DNA from: Microbacterium azadirachtae
GTDB lineage: Bacteria; Actinomycetota; Actinomycetes; Actinomycetales; Microbacteriaceae
Assembly: GCF_000956545.1 (NCBI RefSeq)
Contig: NZ_JYIT01000081.1
Location: 62,001 to 126,000 of the forward strand
Direction of reading: 5' to 3'
DNA length: 64,000 nt
Part shown: positions 37,801 to 47,861 of the stretch, in pieces
How the letters are laid out: each line of letters starts with the position of its first letter
Numbering within the stretch: position 1 is the first letter of the stretch
Translations under genes and position numbers: made by a program
Notes under the pieces: generated by a model
Told to the model about the DNA's origin: nothing
The model's database searches: none
The model's input: the letters and a program-made list of their open reading frames with translations, nothing else

Positions 37801-37873
37801 GCCCCCGTAGCCCAACGGCAGAGGCAGGCGACTTAAAATCGCTTCAGTCTGGGTTCGAATCCCAGCGGGGGCA
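37801..37873 (+). tRNA. tRNA with anticodon UAA (leucine by code), short variable arm
   Basis: A 73-nt cloverleaf: acceptor stem 37801-37807 with 37866-37872 (7 of 7 pairs), U8, D stem 37810-37812 with 37823-37825 and GG in the D loop, anticodon stem 37827-37831 with 37839-37843, loop with anticodon TAA at 37834-37836, variable region of only 5 nt (37844-37848), T stem 37849-37853 with 37861-37865 and loop TTCGAAT, discriminator A73. CCA is not encoded. By the code UAA reads UUA leucine. Bacterial tRNA-Leu normally has a long class II variable arm, and this one does not, so its charging identity deserves a check. Confidence 0.9.
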
Positions 37874-37878
37874 CCCGG

Positions 37879-38172
37879 TCACGCGCCGGGGCGGCCGTCG
37901 AGCCACACCGCGTTCCAGTCCAGGATCCGCGCGTCCGCGAGCCCCTCGGTCACGAACGGGTCGTCCGCGATGAAGCGCTCTGCGGCCTCCCGCGTCGCGA
38001 AGACCCCCATGGATCCGGCGGCCGCGTCGGCCGTCGCGAAAGGACCGAGCGCGATCAGCTCTCCCCCGGCCTCGTGGAAGGCCCGGTAGTAGGCCTGATG
38101 ACGCGGGAACACCTCGCCCACGCGGGCGCGGTCCACGCCCTCGCGCAGACGGTAGAGCACGACGAAGTCCAC
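37879..38172 (-). CDS. YciI family protein
   Basis: A 97-residue YCII-fold protein (a small ferredoxin-like alpha-beta fold). DFVVLYRLREGVDRARVGEVFPRHQAYYRAFHEAGGELIALGPF is the family pattern, with the His in FPRHQAYY and the Asp of DDPF in the positions proposed for the active site of YciI. The biochemical role is not established. The GTG at 38172 follows TACGAT by 6 nt, so a leaderless message is likely; a longer frame to 38220 has no support. Confidence 0.85.
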   Translation of the reverse strand: MDFVVLYRLREGVDRARVGEVFPRHQAYYRAFHEAGGELIALGPFATADAAAGSMGVFATREAAERFIADDPFVTEGLADARILDWNAVWLDGRPGA

Positions 38173-38178
38173 AGACGG

Positions 38179-38184
38179 ATCGTA
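38179..38184 (-). promoter_or_regulatory. Leaderless -10 box (TACGAT) of the YciI gene
   Basis: TACGAT, then 6 nt, then GTG at 38172 on the minus strand. Confidence 0.55.
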
Positions 38185-38246
38185 GCGTCCGGCACAGGAT
38201 CCGCGGCCCCTCCGGCACATCCGGAGGCGATCGGATCCGGGAATGC

Positions 38247-38291
38247 GGAACGCCCCCGATCGGCTCCGTCGAGCGGGATCGGGGGCGTTCC
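38247..38291 (-). terminator. Strong hairpin after ndh
   Basis: GGAACGCCCCCGATC (38247-38261) and GATCGGGGGCGTTCC (38277-38291) match over 15 bp with a 15-nt loop, starting 7 nt after the ndh stop. No T-tract follows, a common form of terminator in GC-rich actinobacteria. Confidence 0.75.
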
Positions 38292-38298
38292 GAGGGCG

Positions 38299-39771
38299 TT
38301 ACTTGGCCGCGGCCTCTGCGGGCTTCTTGGCGGCGGGGCGCTCAGCGGCAGGCTTGGCCGTGTCGGCCTTGGCCGCCGGAGCCGCGGCGGCCGGCGCCGC
38401 CGGAGCCGCCTCGACCGCCGGACGCGGGCGCGCGGCGAACTCCTCGAAGACGGCGCGCGGCGTCTGCACGGCCTCGAGGCCGACGATGTCGCGACCGAGC
38501 CACAGGTTGTTCCACCAGCCCCACAGCACGCGCCACTTGCGCTCCCACGACGGCATGGCCAGGCCGTGGTAGCCGCGGTGCGCGAGCCAGGCGATGAAGC
38601 CCTTCAGCGCGATCTTGCCCGACTGGAACACGCCGTTGTAGAGGCCGAGACCGGCCACGGCGCCCAGGTTCTTGTGGATGTAGTCCTTCGGCGTCTCGCC
38701 GCGCAGCACCGCGACCAGGTTCTTCGCGAGCAGCTTCGCCTGACGCACCGCGTGCTGCGCGTTCGGCACGCACATGCCGCCCACGCCGCCGCCCGAGAGG
38801 TCGGGAACGGCCGAGACGTCACCGGCAGCCCAGGCGCCCTCGACGAAGGCGTCGGCCGTGCCCACGCGCAGGTCGGCGCGGGTCTGGATGCGACCGCGCT
38901 CCTCGACCGGCAGGTCGCCGCCGCGCACGACGGTCGGGTTGGCCATGACACCGGCGGTCCACACGATCAGGTCGGACGGGATGACCTCGCCCGTGGAGAG
39001 CTCGACGTTGCCGTCGACGGCGCCCTTGACCTGCGTGTCGAGGTGCACGTTCGCGCCGCGCTTGGCCAGGTCCTTCAGCACCCACTCGCTCGTCTTGAGC
39101 GAGACCTCGGGCATGATCCGGCCCATCGCCTCGATGAGGTGGAAGTGGGTGTCGTCGAAGGACAGCTGCGGGTACTTGGCAATCAGCGCCGACGCGAAGG
39201 AGCGCAGCTCGGCGAACGCCTCGATGCCGGCGAATCCGCCGCCGACCACGACGACCGTGAGCAGGCGGTCGCGCTCGGGGCCGGCCGGGATCGACGCCGC
39301 CTTGTCGAAGTTCGACAGCAGCTTGTCGCGCACGGCGACGGCCTCTTCGATGGTCTTCAGTCCGATCGCGTTGTCGGCGATGCCCGGGATCGGGAACGTG
39401 CGAGAGACGGCACCGGCGGTGACCACGATCTGGTCGTACGCGAACTCGTACGGCTCGCCCACCGAGGGCGTGATGGTCGCGACCTTCTCGGCGTGGTTGA
39501 TGCCGGTGACCTTCGCGGTGACCACGTTGGTGCGCGAGAGGTGGCGACGGTGCGCGACCACCGCGTGGCGCGCCTCGATCGATCCGGCGGCGACCTCGGG
39601 GAGGAACGGCTGGTACGTCATGTACGGCAGCGGGTCGACCATGGTCACCTCTGCCTCGCCCTTGCGGAGGTGCTTCTCGAGCTTCCATGCGGTGTAGAAG
39701 CCGGCATAGCCACCGCCCACGATCAGGATCTTGGGCGCGACGGCGCTCTTTGCCACGGTGCTCTCAGTCAC
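38299..39771 (-). CDS. ndh: Type II NADH dehydrogenase (NAD(P)/FAD oxidoreductase)
   Basis: A 490-residue membrane-associated, non-proton-pumping NADH:quinone oxidoreductase. ILIVGGGYAGFYTA (about 14-27) is the FAD Rossmann motif and VVVVGGGFAGIEAFAEL (about 172-188) the NADH one; GDVSAVPDLSGGGVGGMCVPNAQHAVRQA is the second FAD contact and quinone-side helix region. A C-terminal tail of about 45 residues is built of Ala, Pro and Lys (AAPAAPAAAAPAAKADTAKP and so on), unlike the usual amphipathic anchor, and may be disordered. GTG start with AGGAG 10 nt upstream, 13 bp after the mycosin-like gene. Confidence 0.93.
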   Translation of the reverse strand: MTESTVAKSAVAPKILIVGGGYAGFYTAWKLEKHLRKGEAEVTMVDPLPYMTYQPFLPEVAAGSIEARHAVVAHRRHLSRTNVVTAKVTGINHAEKVATITPSVGEPYEFAYDQIVVTAGAVSRTFPIPGIADNAIGLKTIEEAVAVRDKLLSNFDKAASIPAGPERDRLLTVVVVGGGFAGIEAFAELRSFASALIAKYPQLSFDDTHFHLIEAMGRIMPEVSLKTSEWVLKDLAKRGANVHLDTQVKGAVDGNVELSTGEVIPSDLIVWTAGVMANPTVVRGGDLPVEERGRIQTRADLRVGTADAFVEGAWAAGDVSAVPDLSGGGVGGMCVPNAQHAVRQAKLLAKNLVAVLRGETPKDYIHKNLGAVAGLGLYNGVFQSGKIALKGFIAWLAHRGYHGLAMPSWERKWRVLWGWWNNLWLGRDIVGLEAVQTPRAVFEEFAARPRPAVEAAPAAPAAAAPAAKADTAKPAAERPAAKKPAEAAAK

Positions 39772-39784
39772 GGAGGCTTACTCC

Positions 39785-41092
39785 TCAGTCATCGGGATTT
39801 TGGCGTGCAGATGCGCGCGCCGAACGGATGCGCCGGGCAGCAGCAGTGACGCCAAGCGCTATCAGGATACCAGGCAGCGTGAGCGCGACGAGCGGCAGGG
39901 TACCGTACAGCAGTGAATCGGGGCTGGGGATCAGCGGCGAGACCGCTTTCGCCGGCGCATCGGCCTTCGGCAGAGGGGGGATCGGGACCGGCGTGGACGT
40001 CGCCGGGGTCGGCGCGGGAGCCTGGGCGCGGCGGTGCAGACGCACCCAGTCAGCGAGGTCGCCCAAGGGGTTCTGGTCGACCGGGGGCTGCACGGTGCTG
40101 ACGGCGGCGGCCGCGTCGACCAGCCCGTACCCGTACAGCGGGTCGGGATGCGCGGTCGCCTGCGGCGCGCGACGGGCGGTCTGGATGATCTGGTTGATCA
40201 CGTTGTTCGCGTCCATGTCCGGATGCGCGGCGCGCACCAGCGCGACGACGCCCGCGACGATCGGCGCCGCACCGCTCGTGCCGTTCCAGGTCTCGACCGT
40301 GCCGTCGGCGTCGACCCCGAGCAGCGACTCGCTCGGCGCGGACACGGCGATCGAGATCCCCTGCGTCGACGCCGCCTTGCTCGCGACGCCCCGCTGATCC
40401 ACTCCCCCGACGGCGAGCACGCCGGGGATGGTGGCCGGCGCGCCGACCATCGCGGTGCCGCTGCCGCGGTTCCCGGCGGCCACGACCACCACGACGTCGT
40501 GCTCGAAGGCGTAGAGGAACGCGTCGTCCCAGCTGCGGTCCCAGTCCAGTGTGTTCGTCGTGAAGGACAGGTTGATGACGTTCGCGCCGTGGTCCACCGC
40601 CCACCGCATCGCGTCCGCGACCTGCTTCGTGAACGGCACAGGCGCCGTGGTGCCGAAGCCCAGCGAGATCGAGAGCAGCTTGGCCTCCGGAGCGACCCCG
40701 ATCATGCCCGTGCCATCGGCGTTCGGCCGCCCCGCGGCGAGCGACGCGACCCGGGAGCCGTGGTCGCTGTCCAGCGGACCCAGCGGGGTGCGGCCGTCCT
40801 CGGATCCGATTCCGGACACGTCGGTGCCGTCGGAGACCGCGCCCTGGAAGGCGTTCGGTCCGTTCGCGATGCCGGTGTCGATCACGGCGATCGTCACGCC
40901 CGCGCCGCGCGTGGTCTTCCAGGCGGCGTCGATGTGCGCGCCCTCGATCCAGTATTCGGCGGCGCGCACGGGATCGGGCGTCGGGGTCGGGGTCGCCCCG
41001 ATCGCCAGCGGAGCGACGAGCGCGAGGGCCAGCAGCGCGACGGCGGCGCGGAGCCGCCGGGCGCGGGGGGAAAGGGCGCGAGGCGCGGTCAT
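39785..41092 (-). CDS. Mycosin-like S8 serine protease, membrane anchored
   Basis: A 435-residue secreted subtilase. Signal peptide at about 10-35, catalytic Asp in AVIDTGI (about 70), His in DSDHGSRVAS (about 110) and Ser in GTSGAAP (about 270), then a Pro/Ala-rich linker and a C-terminal membrane helix (about 395-420) with a basic tail. This is the layout of mycosins (MycP), the proteases of type VII secretion systems, but no other ESX component (EccB, EccC, EccD, WXG100) lies nearby. So it may be an orphan cell-surface protease. It follows DUF501 by 10 bp and precedes ndh by 13 bp. Confidence 0.9.
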   Translation of the reverse strand: MTAPRALSPRARRLRAAVALLALALVAPLAIGATPTPTPDPVRAAEYWIEGAHIDAAWKTTRGAGVTIAVIDTGIANGPNAFQGAVSDGTDVSGIGSEDGRTPLGPLDSDHGSRVASLAAGRPNADGTGMIGVAPEAKLLSISLGFGTTAPVPFTKQVADAMRWAVDHGANVINLSFTTNTLDWDRSWDDAFLYAFEHDVVVVVAAGNRGSGTAMVGAPATIPGVLAVGGVDQRGVASKAASTQGISIAVSAPSESLLGVDADGTVETWNGTSGAAPIVAGVVALVRAAHPDMDANNVINQIIQTARRAPQATAHPDPLYGYGLVDAAAAVSTVQPPVDQNPLGDLADWVRLHRRAQAPAPTPATSTPVPIPPLPKADAPAKAVSPLIPSPDSLLYGTLPLVALTLPGILIALGVTAAARRIRSARASARQNPDD

Positions 41093-41102
41093 CGGACTCG
41101 GT

Positions 41103-41624
41103 TCACCGTCCCAGTGCGGCTCCCGGCTCGACGCACTCGCAGCGCTCGGCCGACCACCGCGAGCGACGCAGGGCCTCGTCTCCGATGGGGTTGACGCCCT
41201 CGCCCGCGGCCAGCGCGTGGCCGGCCAGGGCGTGCAGGCACTTCACCCTGGTGGGCATGCCGCCGGCGGAGACCCCGGCGATCTCGGGGACGTCGCCGAA
41301 TTGCGCACGGTCGGCGAGGTACGCCTGGTGCGCGCGCAGATACGCGGCGGCGACGTCCTCGTCGTCGAGCAGCAGCGCGAGCTCCGGCATCACGTGGTCG
41401 GCCTCGAGGGTCGACATCGCGGCCGCCGCGGCGGGGTGCGTGAGGTAGTAGAACGTGGGGAACGGCGAGCCGTCGGACAGCCGCGGCAGGGTCGCCACGA
41501 CCGTGGGGTTGCCGCAGACGCAGCGCGCGGCGATGCCGACGACTCCGCGTGCCTCGCGGCCGAGCTGTGCGGAGACGACCGCGAGCTCGGCGTCGGTGGG
41601 CGGGGCGAAGGGCGGCGTGGTCAC
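41103..41624 (-). CDS. DUF501 domain protein
   Basis: A 173-residue protein of the actinobacterial DUF501 family, which is usually found next to enolase and a DivIC/FtsB protein, as here. Visible family features are VVSAQLGREARGVVGIAARCVCGNPTVVATLPRL (about 16-49), FPTFYYLTHP, and MPTRVKCLHALAGHALAAGEGVNPIGDEAL near the C-terminus; the Cys residues in CVCG, VKCLH and CECVEP might bind a metal. Function unknown. TACCCT lies 6 nt and GGAGGG immediately upstream of the GTG start. Confidence 0.93.
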   Translation of the reverse strand: MTTPPFAPPTDAELAVVSAQLGREARGVVGIAARCVCGNPTVVATLPRLSDGSPFPTFYYLTHPAAAAAMSTLEADHVMPELALLLDDEDVAAAYLRAHQAYLADRAQFGDVPEIAGVSAGGMPTRVKCLHALAGHALAAGEGVNPIGDEALRRSRWSAERCECVEPGAALGR

Positions 41625-41630
41625 CCCTCC

Positions 41631-41636
41631 AGGGTA
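41631..41636 (-). promoter_or_regulatory. -10 box (TACCCT) of DUF501
   Basis: TACCCT-GGAGGG-GTG. The spacer is itself a Shine-Dalgarno-like sequence, so either a leaderless or an operon-read-through message could be translated. Confidence 0.4.
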
Positions 41637-41658
41637 CGGGGTCGAGCCGCGGGGATCC

Positions 41659-42189
41659 TCAGCGCCCGGCCGAGCCGGCCGCCGTCTTGGCGAGTCCCGC
41701 CTCGGTCACGCTGCGCAGCAGCTGGCCGGCCCAGTCCGAGGACTTCTCCTGGACCGTGTCGCTGATCTTCGCCTGCTCGAGGGGACGGGCCGCGGGATCG
41801 ATGTCGTTGTCGATGAGGTAGACGACCTCCCCCGGCTTCACGTAGAACAGCCGCTGCCTGGCCTGGGCCGTGATGTAGGCGGGGTCGTTCCAGCGCTCGC
41901 GCTCGGCCTTGAGGCCGTCGATCTGCTTCTGGGTGACCGCGACCGACTGCTCGAGTGCGGCGATGCGCTGGCGCTGATCCAGATAGGTGCCGAGCGTGGG
42001 CACGAGCACCCAGGCGCCGAGCACGACGAGCGACAGCATGATGACCATGAACCCGCTGAGCCGGATCCCGCCGACCCAGCCCCGCACGTCCACCGCGCGA
42101 GCCGACCCGGGCCGCGCGGCTCGCGTCTCGGCGCGAGCGTCCGTGCTCGCTCGCCGAGACGACGAAGGAGGAGTCCGCCGTTCGGTCAT
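41659..42189 (-). CDS. Septum formation initiator (FtsB/DivIC family) protein
   Basis: A 176-residue bitopic membrane protein. An Arg-rich cytoplasmic head, one membrane helix (about 38-60; GFMVIMLSLVVLGAWVLVP), a coiled coil (about 63-95; DQRQRIAALEQSVAVTQKQIDGLKAERERW), then the conserved DPAYITAQARQRLFYVKPGEVVYLI. FtsB/DivIC proteins link FtsQ and FtsL in the division complex. It follows enolase by 31 bp, the usual actinobacterial eno-divIC-DUF501 order. The C-terminal tail of about 40 residues is longer than in FtsB of E. coli. Confidence 0.93.
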   Translation of the reverse strand: MTERRTPPSSSRRASTDARAETRAARPGSARAVDVRGWVGGIRLSGFMVIMLSLVVLGAWVLVPTLGTYLDQRQRIAALEQSVAVTQKQIDGLKAERERWNDPAYITAQARQRLFYVKPGEVVYLIDNDIDPAARPLEQAKISDTVQEKSSDWAGQLLRSVTEAGLAKTAAGSAGR

Positions 42190-42220
42190 GACTCCTCCTT
42201 CGATTCAGCGGATGCGCTGA

Positions 42221-43663
<1,443 letters not shown>

Positions 43664-44779
43664 TTACTTGTTGTACGACTTCACGACGTCGAGCAGGTTC
43701 GGGACGTTGGCGTACGCCTCGGCGGCGTTCTCCTTGGTCACGATGACCGGCGCGAGCAGGAACGACGGCACGACCTTCACACCGTTGTTGTAGGACTTGG
43801 TGTCGTTGACGTCGACCTTGTCGCCCTTCTGCAGCTCCTGCGCCATCTTGATCGCCTGGGCGACCAGCAGCGTGGTGTCCTTGTTGATCGTGGAGTACTG
43901 CACGCCCTCCATGATCGACTTCACCGACTCGACCTCGGAGTCCTGACCGGTGACCACCGGGACAGGCTTGCCGGCCTGCTGCACCGAGGTGATGATGGCG
44001 CGGGCGAGGGTGTCGTTCGGGCTCAGCACGCCGTCGATCGTGGCGGAGCTGTAGTTGGCGGTGAGCAGGGCGTCCATGCGGCGCTGCGCGTTCTCCGCCT
44101 TCCAGCCGTCGGTCGCGGTCTGGGTGATCTCGGTCTGGCCCGAGACGACCTTGAGCGTGCCGTCCTTGATCTTCGGCTCGAGCACGTCCATCGCGCCCTT
44201 GAAGAAGACCGCCGAGTTCGCGTCGTCCGCCGAGCCGGAGAACAGCTCGATGTTGTACGGCGCCGGGTGGCCGGCGCGCTTGGCGAGACCGTCGAGCAGG
44301 GCCTGGCCCTGCAGCTGGCCGACCTTGAAGTTGTCGAACGCGACGTAGTAGTCGACCGCGTCGGTGTTCTCGATCAGACGGTCGTAGGCGATGACGGTCG
44401 CGCCGGCGTCGTGCGCCGCCTTGACCTGGGTCGACAGCTGCTTGCCGTCCTTCGCACCGATGATGATGACCTTCGCACCGCCGGTGACCATCGCCTGGAT
44501 CTGGTTCTGCTGCTCGGCGACCGTGTTGCTGGCCGGCGCGTACTGCACGTCGGGCTTGAAGCCCGCCTTGGTCAGCCCGTCGGTGAACAGCTTGCCCGCC
44601 AGCACCCAGTTCTCACTGGTCTTGTCCGGCAGGGCGACACCGATCTTCGCATCGGCCGCGAAGCCCTTGGCGCTGCCGCCGCTCGCAGCGGGCGTGCCGC
44701 CGCGCTCGGACGAGCACCCGGTCAGGGCGAAGGCACCCGCGACGACGATCGCTGTCGCCGAAAGGAGGATCTTCTTCAT
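43664..44779 (-). CDS. chvE: Monosaccharide ABC transporter, substrate-binding lipoprotein
   Basis: A 371-residue sugar-binding lipoprotein of the ChvE/XylF type (periplasmic-binding-protein family 1). The signal ends in ALTGC at about residue 22, the lipobox cysteine; KIGVALPDKTSENWVLAGKLF starts the first lobe, IAYDRLIENTDAVDYYVAFDN (about 128-148) is a signature of the ChvE group, and VVTGQDSEVESVKSIMEGVQYSTINKDT ends the ligand site. ChvE-type proteins bind several aldoses such as glucose, galactose, arabinose or xylose. It is the third gene of the mmsA-mmsB-chvE operon, an unusual order that still fits the multiple-monosaccharide transporter family. TAA stop, then the hairpin. Confidence 0.92.
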   Translation of the reverse strand: MKKILLSATAIVVAGAFALTGCSSERGGTPAASGGSAKGFAADAKIGVALPDKTSENWVLAGKLFTDGLTKAGFKPDVQYAPASNTVAEQQNQIQAMVTGGAKVIIIGAKDGKQLSTQVKAAHDAGATVIAYDRLIENTDAVDYYVAFDNFKVGQLQGQALLDGLAKRAGHPAPYNIELFSGSADDANSAVFFKGAMDVLEPKIKDGTLKVVSGQTEITQTATDGWKAENAQRRMDALLTANYSSATIDGVLSPNDTLARAIITSVQQAGKPVPVVTGQDSEVESVKSIMEGVQYSTINKDTTLLVAQAIKMAQELQKGDKVDVNDTKSYNNGVKVVPSFLLAPVIVTKENAAEAYANVPNLLDVVKSYNK

Positions 44780-44854
44780 TGGGATCTCTTTCTCTCTTGG
44801 TGTTGCATCTCAGGTGAATGCAGGATCGTGCCGCACGCGCGGCCCGGACCTCTT

Positions 44855-46180
44855 TTACTTGCCGCTCGCGCTGCCGGCGGCGGTGGGGAACGGCTCTTCC
44901 GAACGGGAGAACCGGCGCGTGATGAAACCGGTGAGGGACGGACGGCCCTGCTGCTTGTTCCAGACGTCGACCGCGACCGCGAGCAGGAGCACGAGGCCCT
45001 TGACCATCGAGACGACGTCGGCGCCGAAGCCGAGCAGCGCCATACCGTTGTTGAGGAACGCCATGACCAGACCACCGATGATCGAGCCGATCACGGTGCC
45101 GATGCCGCCCGAGACCGCCGCGCCGCCGATGAACACCGCGGCGATCGCGTCGAGCTCCCAGCCGTTGCCGTCCTGCGGACCGGAGGCCGTGGCGCGGGCC
45201 ACGTAGATCATGGCCGCGACCGAGGCGAGCACCGACATGTTCATCATCACGAAGAAGTCGGTCCAGCGGTCCTTCACGCCGCTCAGGCGCGCGGCCTGAC
45301 GGTTGCCGCCGACCGCGTAGAGGTGGCGGCCGAACACGGTGTTGCGGGTGACGAACGTGTAGACGATCACGAGCAGCAGCAGGATCACGCCGGAGATCGG
45401 GAAGCTCGTGCCCGGACGACCGGTGGCGAACAGCCAGCCCGCGACGAGGATCAGCGCGGACAGGATGACGACCTTGACGACGCTCACCCAGACCGGTGCG
45501 ACCTCGGTGCCGGCCTTGCGCTGCGAGCGGCGCAGGAACACCTCGAAGACGACGACCCAGACCACCGCGAGCACGGCGAGCACCATCGTGAGCACGTTGA
45601 AGGCGAGGGGCACGGCGAGCTCGGGCAGGTAGCCGGCGCCGATCCACTGGAAGTCCGCGGGCACGGCGACGGAGGTCGACTGACCGAACCACTGGTTGGC
45701 ACCGCGGAAGAACAGCATGCCCGCCAGCGTCACGATGAACGCGGGCACGCGCACGAACGCGACCCAGAAGCCCTGCCAGGCGCCGACGAGAGCGCCGAGC
45801 GCCAGGCCGAGGAGGATCGCCGCCCACCACGGGAAGTGCCAGTTCGCCATCGACTGCGCCACGATGATGCCGACGAACGCGGCGACCGAGCCGACCGACA
45901 GGTCGATGTGGCCCATGATGATGACCATCACCATGCCGATCGCGAGGATCAGGATGTAGGAGTACTGGCTGACGACGTTGATCAGGTTGCCGGGCGAGAG
46001 CGTCAGCCCGCCCGTCCAGATCTGGAAGATGATGATGATCACGACGAGGGATCCGAGGATGCCGAACTGACGGCTGGTGGACTGGCCGCCGCCCATCATC
46101 TTGCCGAGGTCGCGGAAGCGGAAGCCCTCCTCGGGCGCCGGCGTCGTCGACGGCGGGGTCTGAGTGGTCATGGTGCTCAT
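44855..46180 (-). CDS. mmsB: Monosaccharide ABC transporter, permease
   Basis: A 441-residue permease of the RbsC/XylH/GguB group with about ten to eleven membrane segments. [15 protein letters not shown] (about 115-130) is the conserved sugar-permease motif, [17 protein letters not shown] the coupling helix segment, and [26 protein letters not shown] the C-terminal repeat. The start overlaps the ATPase stop by 4 bp (ATGA), so it is coupled to mmsA. It forms the channel through which the ATPase drives sugar import. Confidence 0.93.
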   Translation of the reverse strand: MSTMTTQTPPSTTPAPEEGFRFRDLGKMMGGGQSTSRQFGILGSLVVIIIIFQIWTGGLTLSPGNLINVVSQYSYILILAIGMVMVIIMGHIDLSVGSVAAFVGIIVAQSMANWHFPWWAAILLGLALGALVGAWQGFWVAFVRVPAFIVTLAGMLFFRGANQWFGQSTSVAVPADFQWIGAGYLPELAVPLAFNVLTMVLAVLAVVWVVVFEVFLRRSQRKAGTEVAPVWVSVVKVVILSALILVAGWLFATGRPGTSFPISGVILLLLVIVYTFVTRNTVFGRHLYAVGGNRQAARLSGVKDRWTDFFVMMNMSVLASVAAMIYVARATASGPQDGNGWELDAIAAVFIGGAAVSGGIGTVIGSIIGGLVMAFLNNGMALLGFGADVVSMVKGLVLLLAVAVDVWNKQQGRPSLTGFITRRFSRSEEPFPTAAGSASGK

Positions 46181-47745
46181 GCGGACGCCTTCTGAGTCAG
46201 GGAGGTCATGCTGCGCATGAGCGCCTCCGGGGTGGCTTCGGATGCAGGGAGGCAGTCGGTGACGCGCCCCTCGAAAACGGTGTAGATACGGTCGGACATG
46301 CCCAGGAGCTCCGGGAGCTCGCTGGAGATCACGATCACGCCCTTGCCCTGGGCTGCGAGCTCGTTGATGATGCCGTAGATCTCGTACTTCGCGCCGACGT
46401 CGATGCCGCGGGTGGGCTCGTCCAGGATCAGCAGATCCGGATCCGTGAACATCCACTTCGCCAGCACGACCTTCTGCTGGTTGCCGCCGGAGAGCGTGCC
46501 CACGCCCTGCTCGACGGTCGGCGTCTTGATGCGCAGCGACTTGCGGTAGCGCTCCGCGACCTGCGCCTCCTCGACGTCGTTCACGACGCCGTTGCGGGAG
46601 ATCTTGGACAGCTTGGCCGACACGATCGACCGCTTGATCGTGTCGAGCAGGTTGAGCCCGAGCACCTTGCGGTCCTCGCTCACGTACGCGAGTCCGTGCC
46701 GGATCGCGCTGCGCACGTCGGGCAGCGCGATCTCCTGGCCGTCCTTGATGATCGTGCCGGACAGGTACTGACCGTAGGAGCGGCCGAAGATGCTCATCGC
46801 GAACTCGGTGCGGCCGGCGCCCATGAGGCCCGCGATGCCGACGACCTCGCCGCGGCGCACCTCGATGCTGGAGCCCTTCACGACCATGCGCTCGGACACG
46901 CTGGGGTGACGCACCCACCAGTCCTTGACCTGGAAGAACACCTCCCCGATCTCCGGCGTGCGGTCGGGGTAGCGGCTCTCGAGCGAGCGCCCGACCATGC
47001 CGCGGATGATGCGGTCCTCGTTGATCTCGCCGCGGCCCACGTCGAGCGTCTCGACCGTGCGGCCGTCGCGGATGATCGTGATCTCGTCCGCGATCTGCTC
47101 GATCTCGTTGAGCTTGTGGCTGATGATGATCGACGTGATCCCCTTGGCCTTGAGGCCGAGGATCAGGTCGAGCAGATGCTGGGAGTCGTTCTCGTTCAGC
47201 GCGGCGGTCGGCTCGTCGAGGATGAGCAGCTTGACGTCCTTGTTGAGCGCCTTCGCGATCTCGATGAGCTGCTGCTTGCCCACGCCGAGGTGCTTGACCG
47301 CGACGTCGGGATCCTCCCGGAGGCCGACGCGGGCGAGCAGCTCGACGGTGCGCTGCTTCTGCGCGGTCCAGTCGATGCGCGCGCCGCGGCGGATCTCGTT
47401 GCCGAGGAAGATGTTCTCGGTGATCGAGAGCTCCGGGATGAGCGCGAGCTCCTGGTGAATGATCGCGATGCCGGCATGCTCGCTGGCCGCGATGTCCCGG
47501 AAGCGCTGCTCCTGCCCGTAGAGCAGGATCTCGCCGTCGTAGCTGCCGTACGGGTACACGCCCGACAGCACCTTCATCAGGGTCGACTTCCCCGCGCCGT
47601 TCTCACCGCAGATCGCGTGCACCTCGCCGGTGCGCACGGTGATCGACACATCCGAGAGGGCCTTCACGCCCGGGAACTCCTTCGTGATGCTGCGCATCTC
47701 GAGGATCGGTCCGGCCACGGTGGGCAACGTCGTCGTCTCGCTCAC
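46177..47745 (-). CDS. mmsA: Monosaccharide ABC transporter, duplicated ATPase
   Basis: A 522-residue ATPase with two ABC domains. The first has Walker [10 protein letters not shown] (about 47), signature [15 protein letters not shown] and Walker [12 protein letters not shown]; the second has a degenerate Walker [11 protein letters not shown] (about 310), signature [14 protein letters not shown] and [14 protein letters not shown]. An altered second P-loop is normal for the carbohydrate-uptake transporter 2 class. The GTG start has AAGGAG 6 nt upstream. It leads the operon and lies behind the LacI operator at 47785-47800. Confidence 0.95.
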   Translation of the reverse strand: MSETTTLPTVAGPILEMRSITKEFPGVKALSDVSITVRTGEVHAICGENGAGKSTLMKVLSGVYPYGSYDGEILLYGQEQRFRDIAASEHAGIAIIHQELALIPELSITENIFLGNEIRRGARIDWTAQKQRTVELLARVGLREDPDVAVKHLGVGKQQLIEIAKALNKDVKLLILDEPTAALNENDSQHLLDLILGLKAKGITSIIISHKLNEIEQIADEITIIRDGRTVETLDVGRGEINEDRIIRGMVGRSLESRYPDRTPEIGEVFFQVKDWWVRHPSVSERMVVKGSSIEVRRGEVVGIAGLMGAGRTEFAMSIFGRSYGQYLSGTIIKDGQEIALPDVRSAIRHGLAYVSEDRKVLGLNLLDTIKRSIVSAKLSKISRNGVVNDVEEAQVAERYRKSLRIKTPTVEQGVGTLSGGNQQKVVLAKWMFTDPDLLILDEPTRGIDVGAKYEIYGIINELAAQGKGVIVISSELPELLGMSDRIYTVFEGRVTDCLPASEATPEALMRSMTSLTQKASA

Positions 47746-47784
47746 GGATCTCCTTCGATACCAGGTCCGGTGATGTTCCGGTCA

Positions 47785-47800
47785 ATGTTACCGTTCACAT
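47785..47800 (-). promoter_or_regulatory. LacI operator of the sugar importer operon
   Basis: Read on the minus strand, ATGTGAACGGTAACAT, an imperfect palindrome (arms ATGTGAAC and GGTAACAT) that starts about 2 nt after the predicted transcription start. It matches the site before the LacI gene (48890-48905) at 12 of 16 positions. Confidence 0.65.
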
Positions 47801-47803
47801 CGG

Positions 47804-47838
47804 GTTACATGGTGCAACGCCCGAACGGACAGTGTCAA
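47804..47838 (-). promoter_or_regulatory. Promoter of the mmsA-mmsB-chvE operon
   Basis: A consensus -35 TTGACA (47838-47833) and CACCAT as -10 (47814-47809) are separated by 18 bp. A second partial palindrome, GTTACA-TGG-TGCAAC (47804-47818), covers the -10. It could be a further operator. Confidence 0.55.
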
Positions 47839-47861
47839 GTCGCACCGACCATTTCGTGTCC

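Noticed and set aside
39785..41092. Evidence for a type VII secretion system around the mycosin-like gene
   Set aside because: No EccB, EccC, EccD or WXG100-type genes occur in the neighbourhood.
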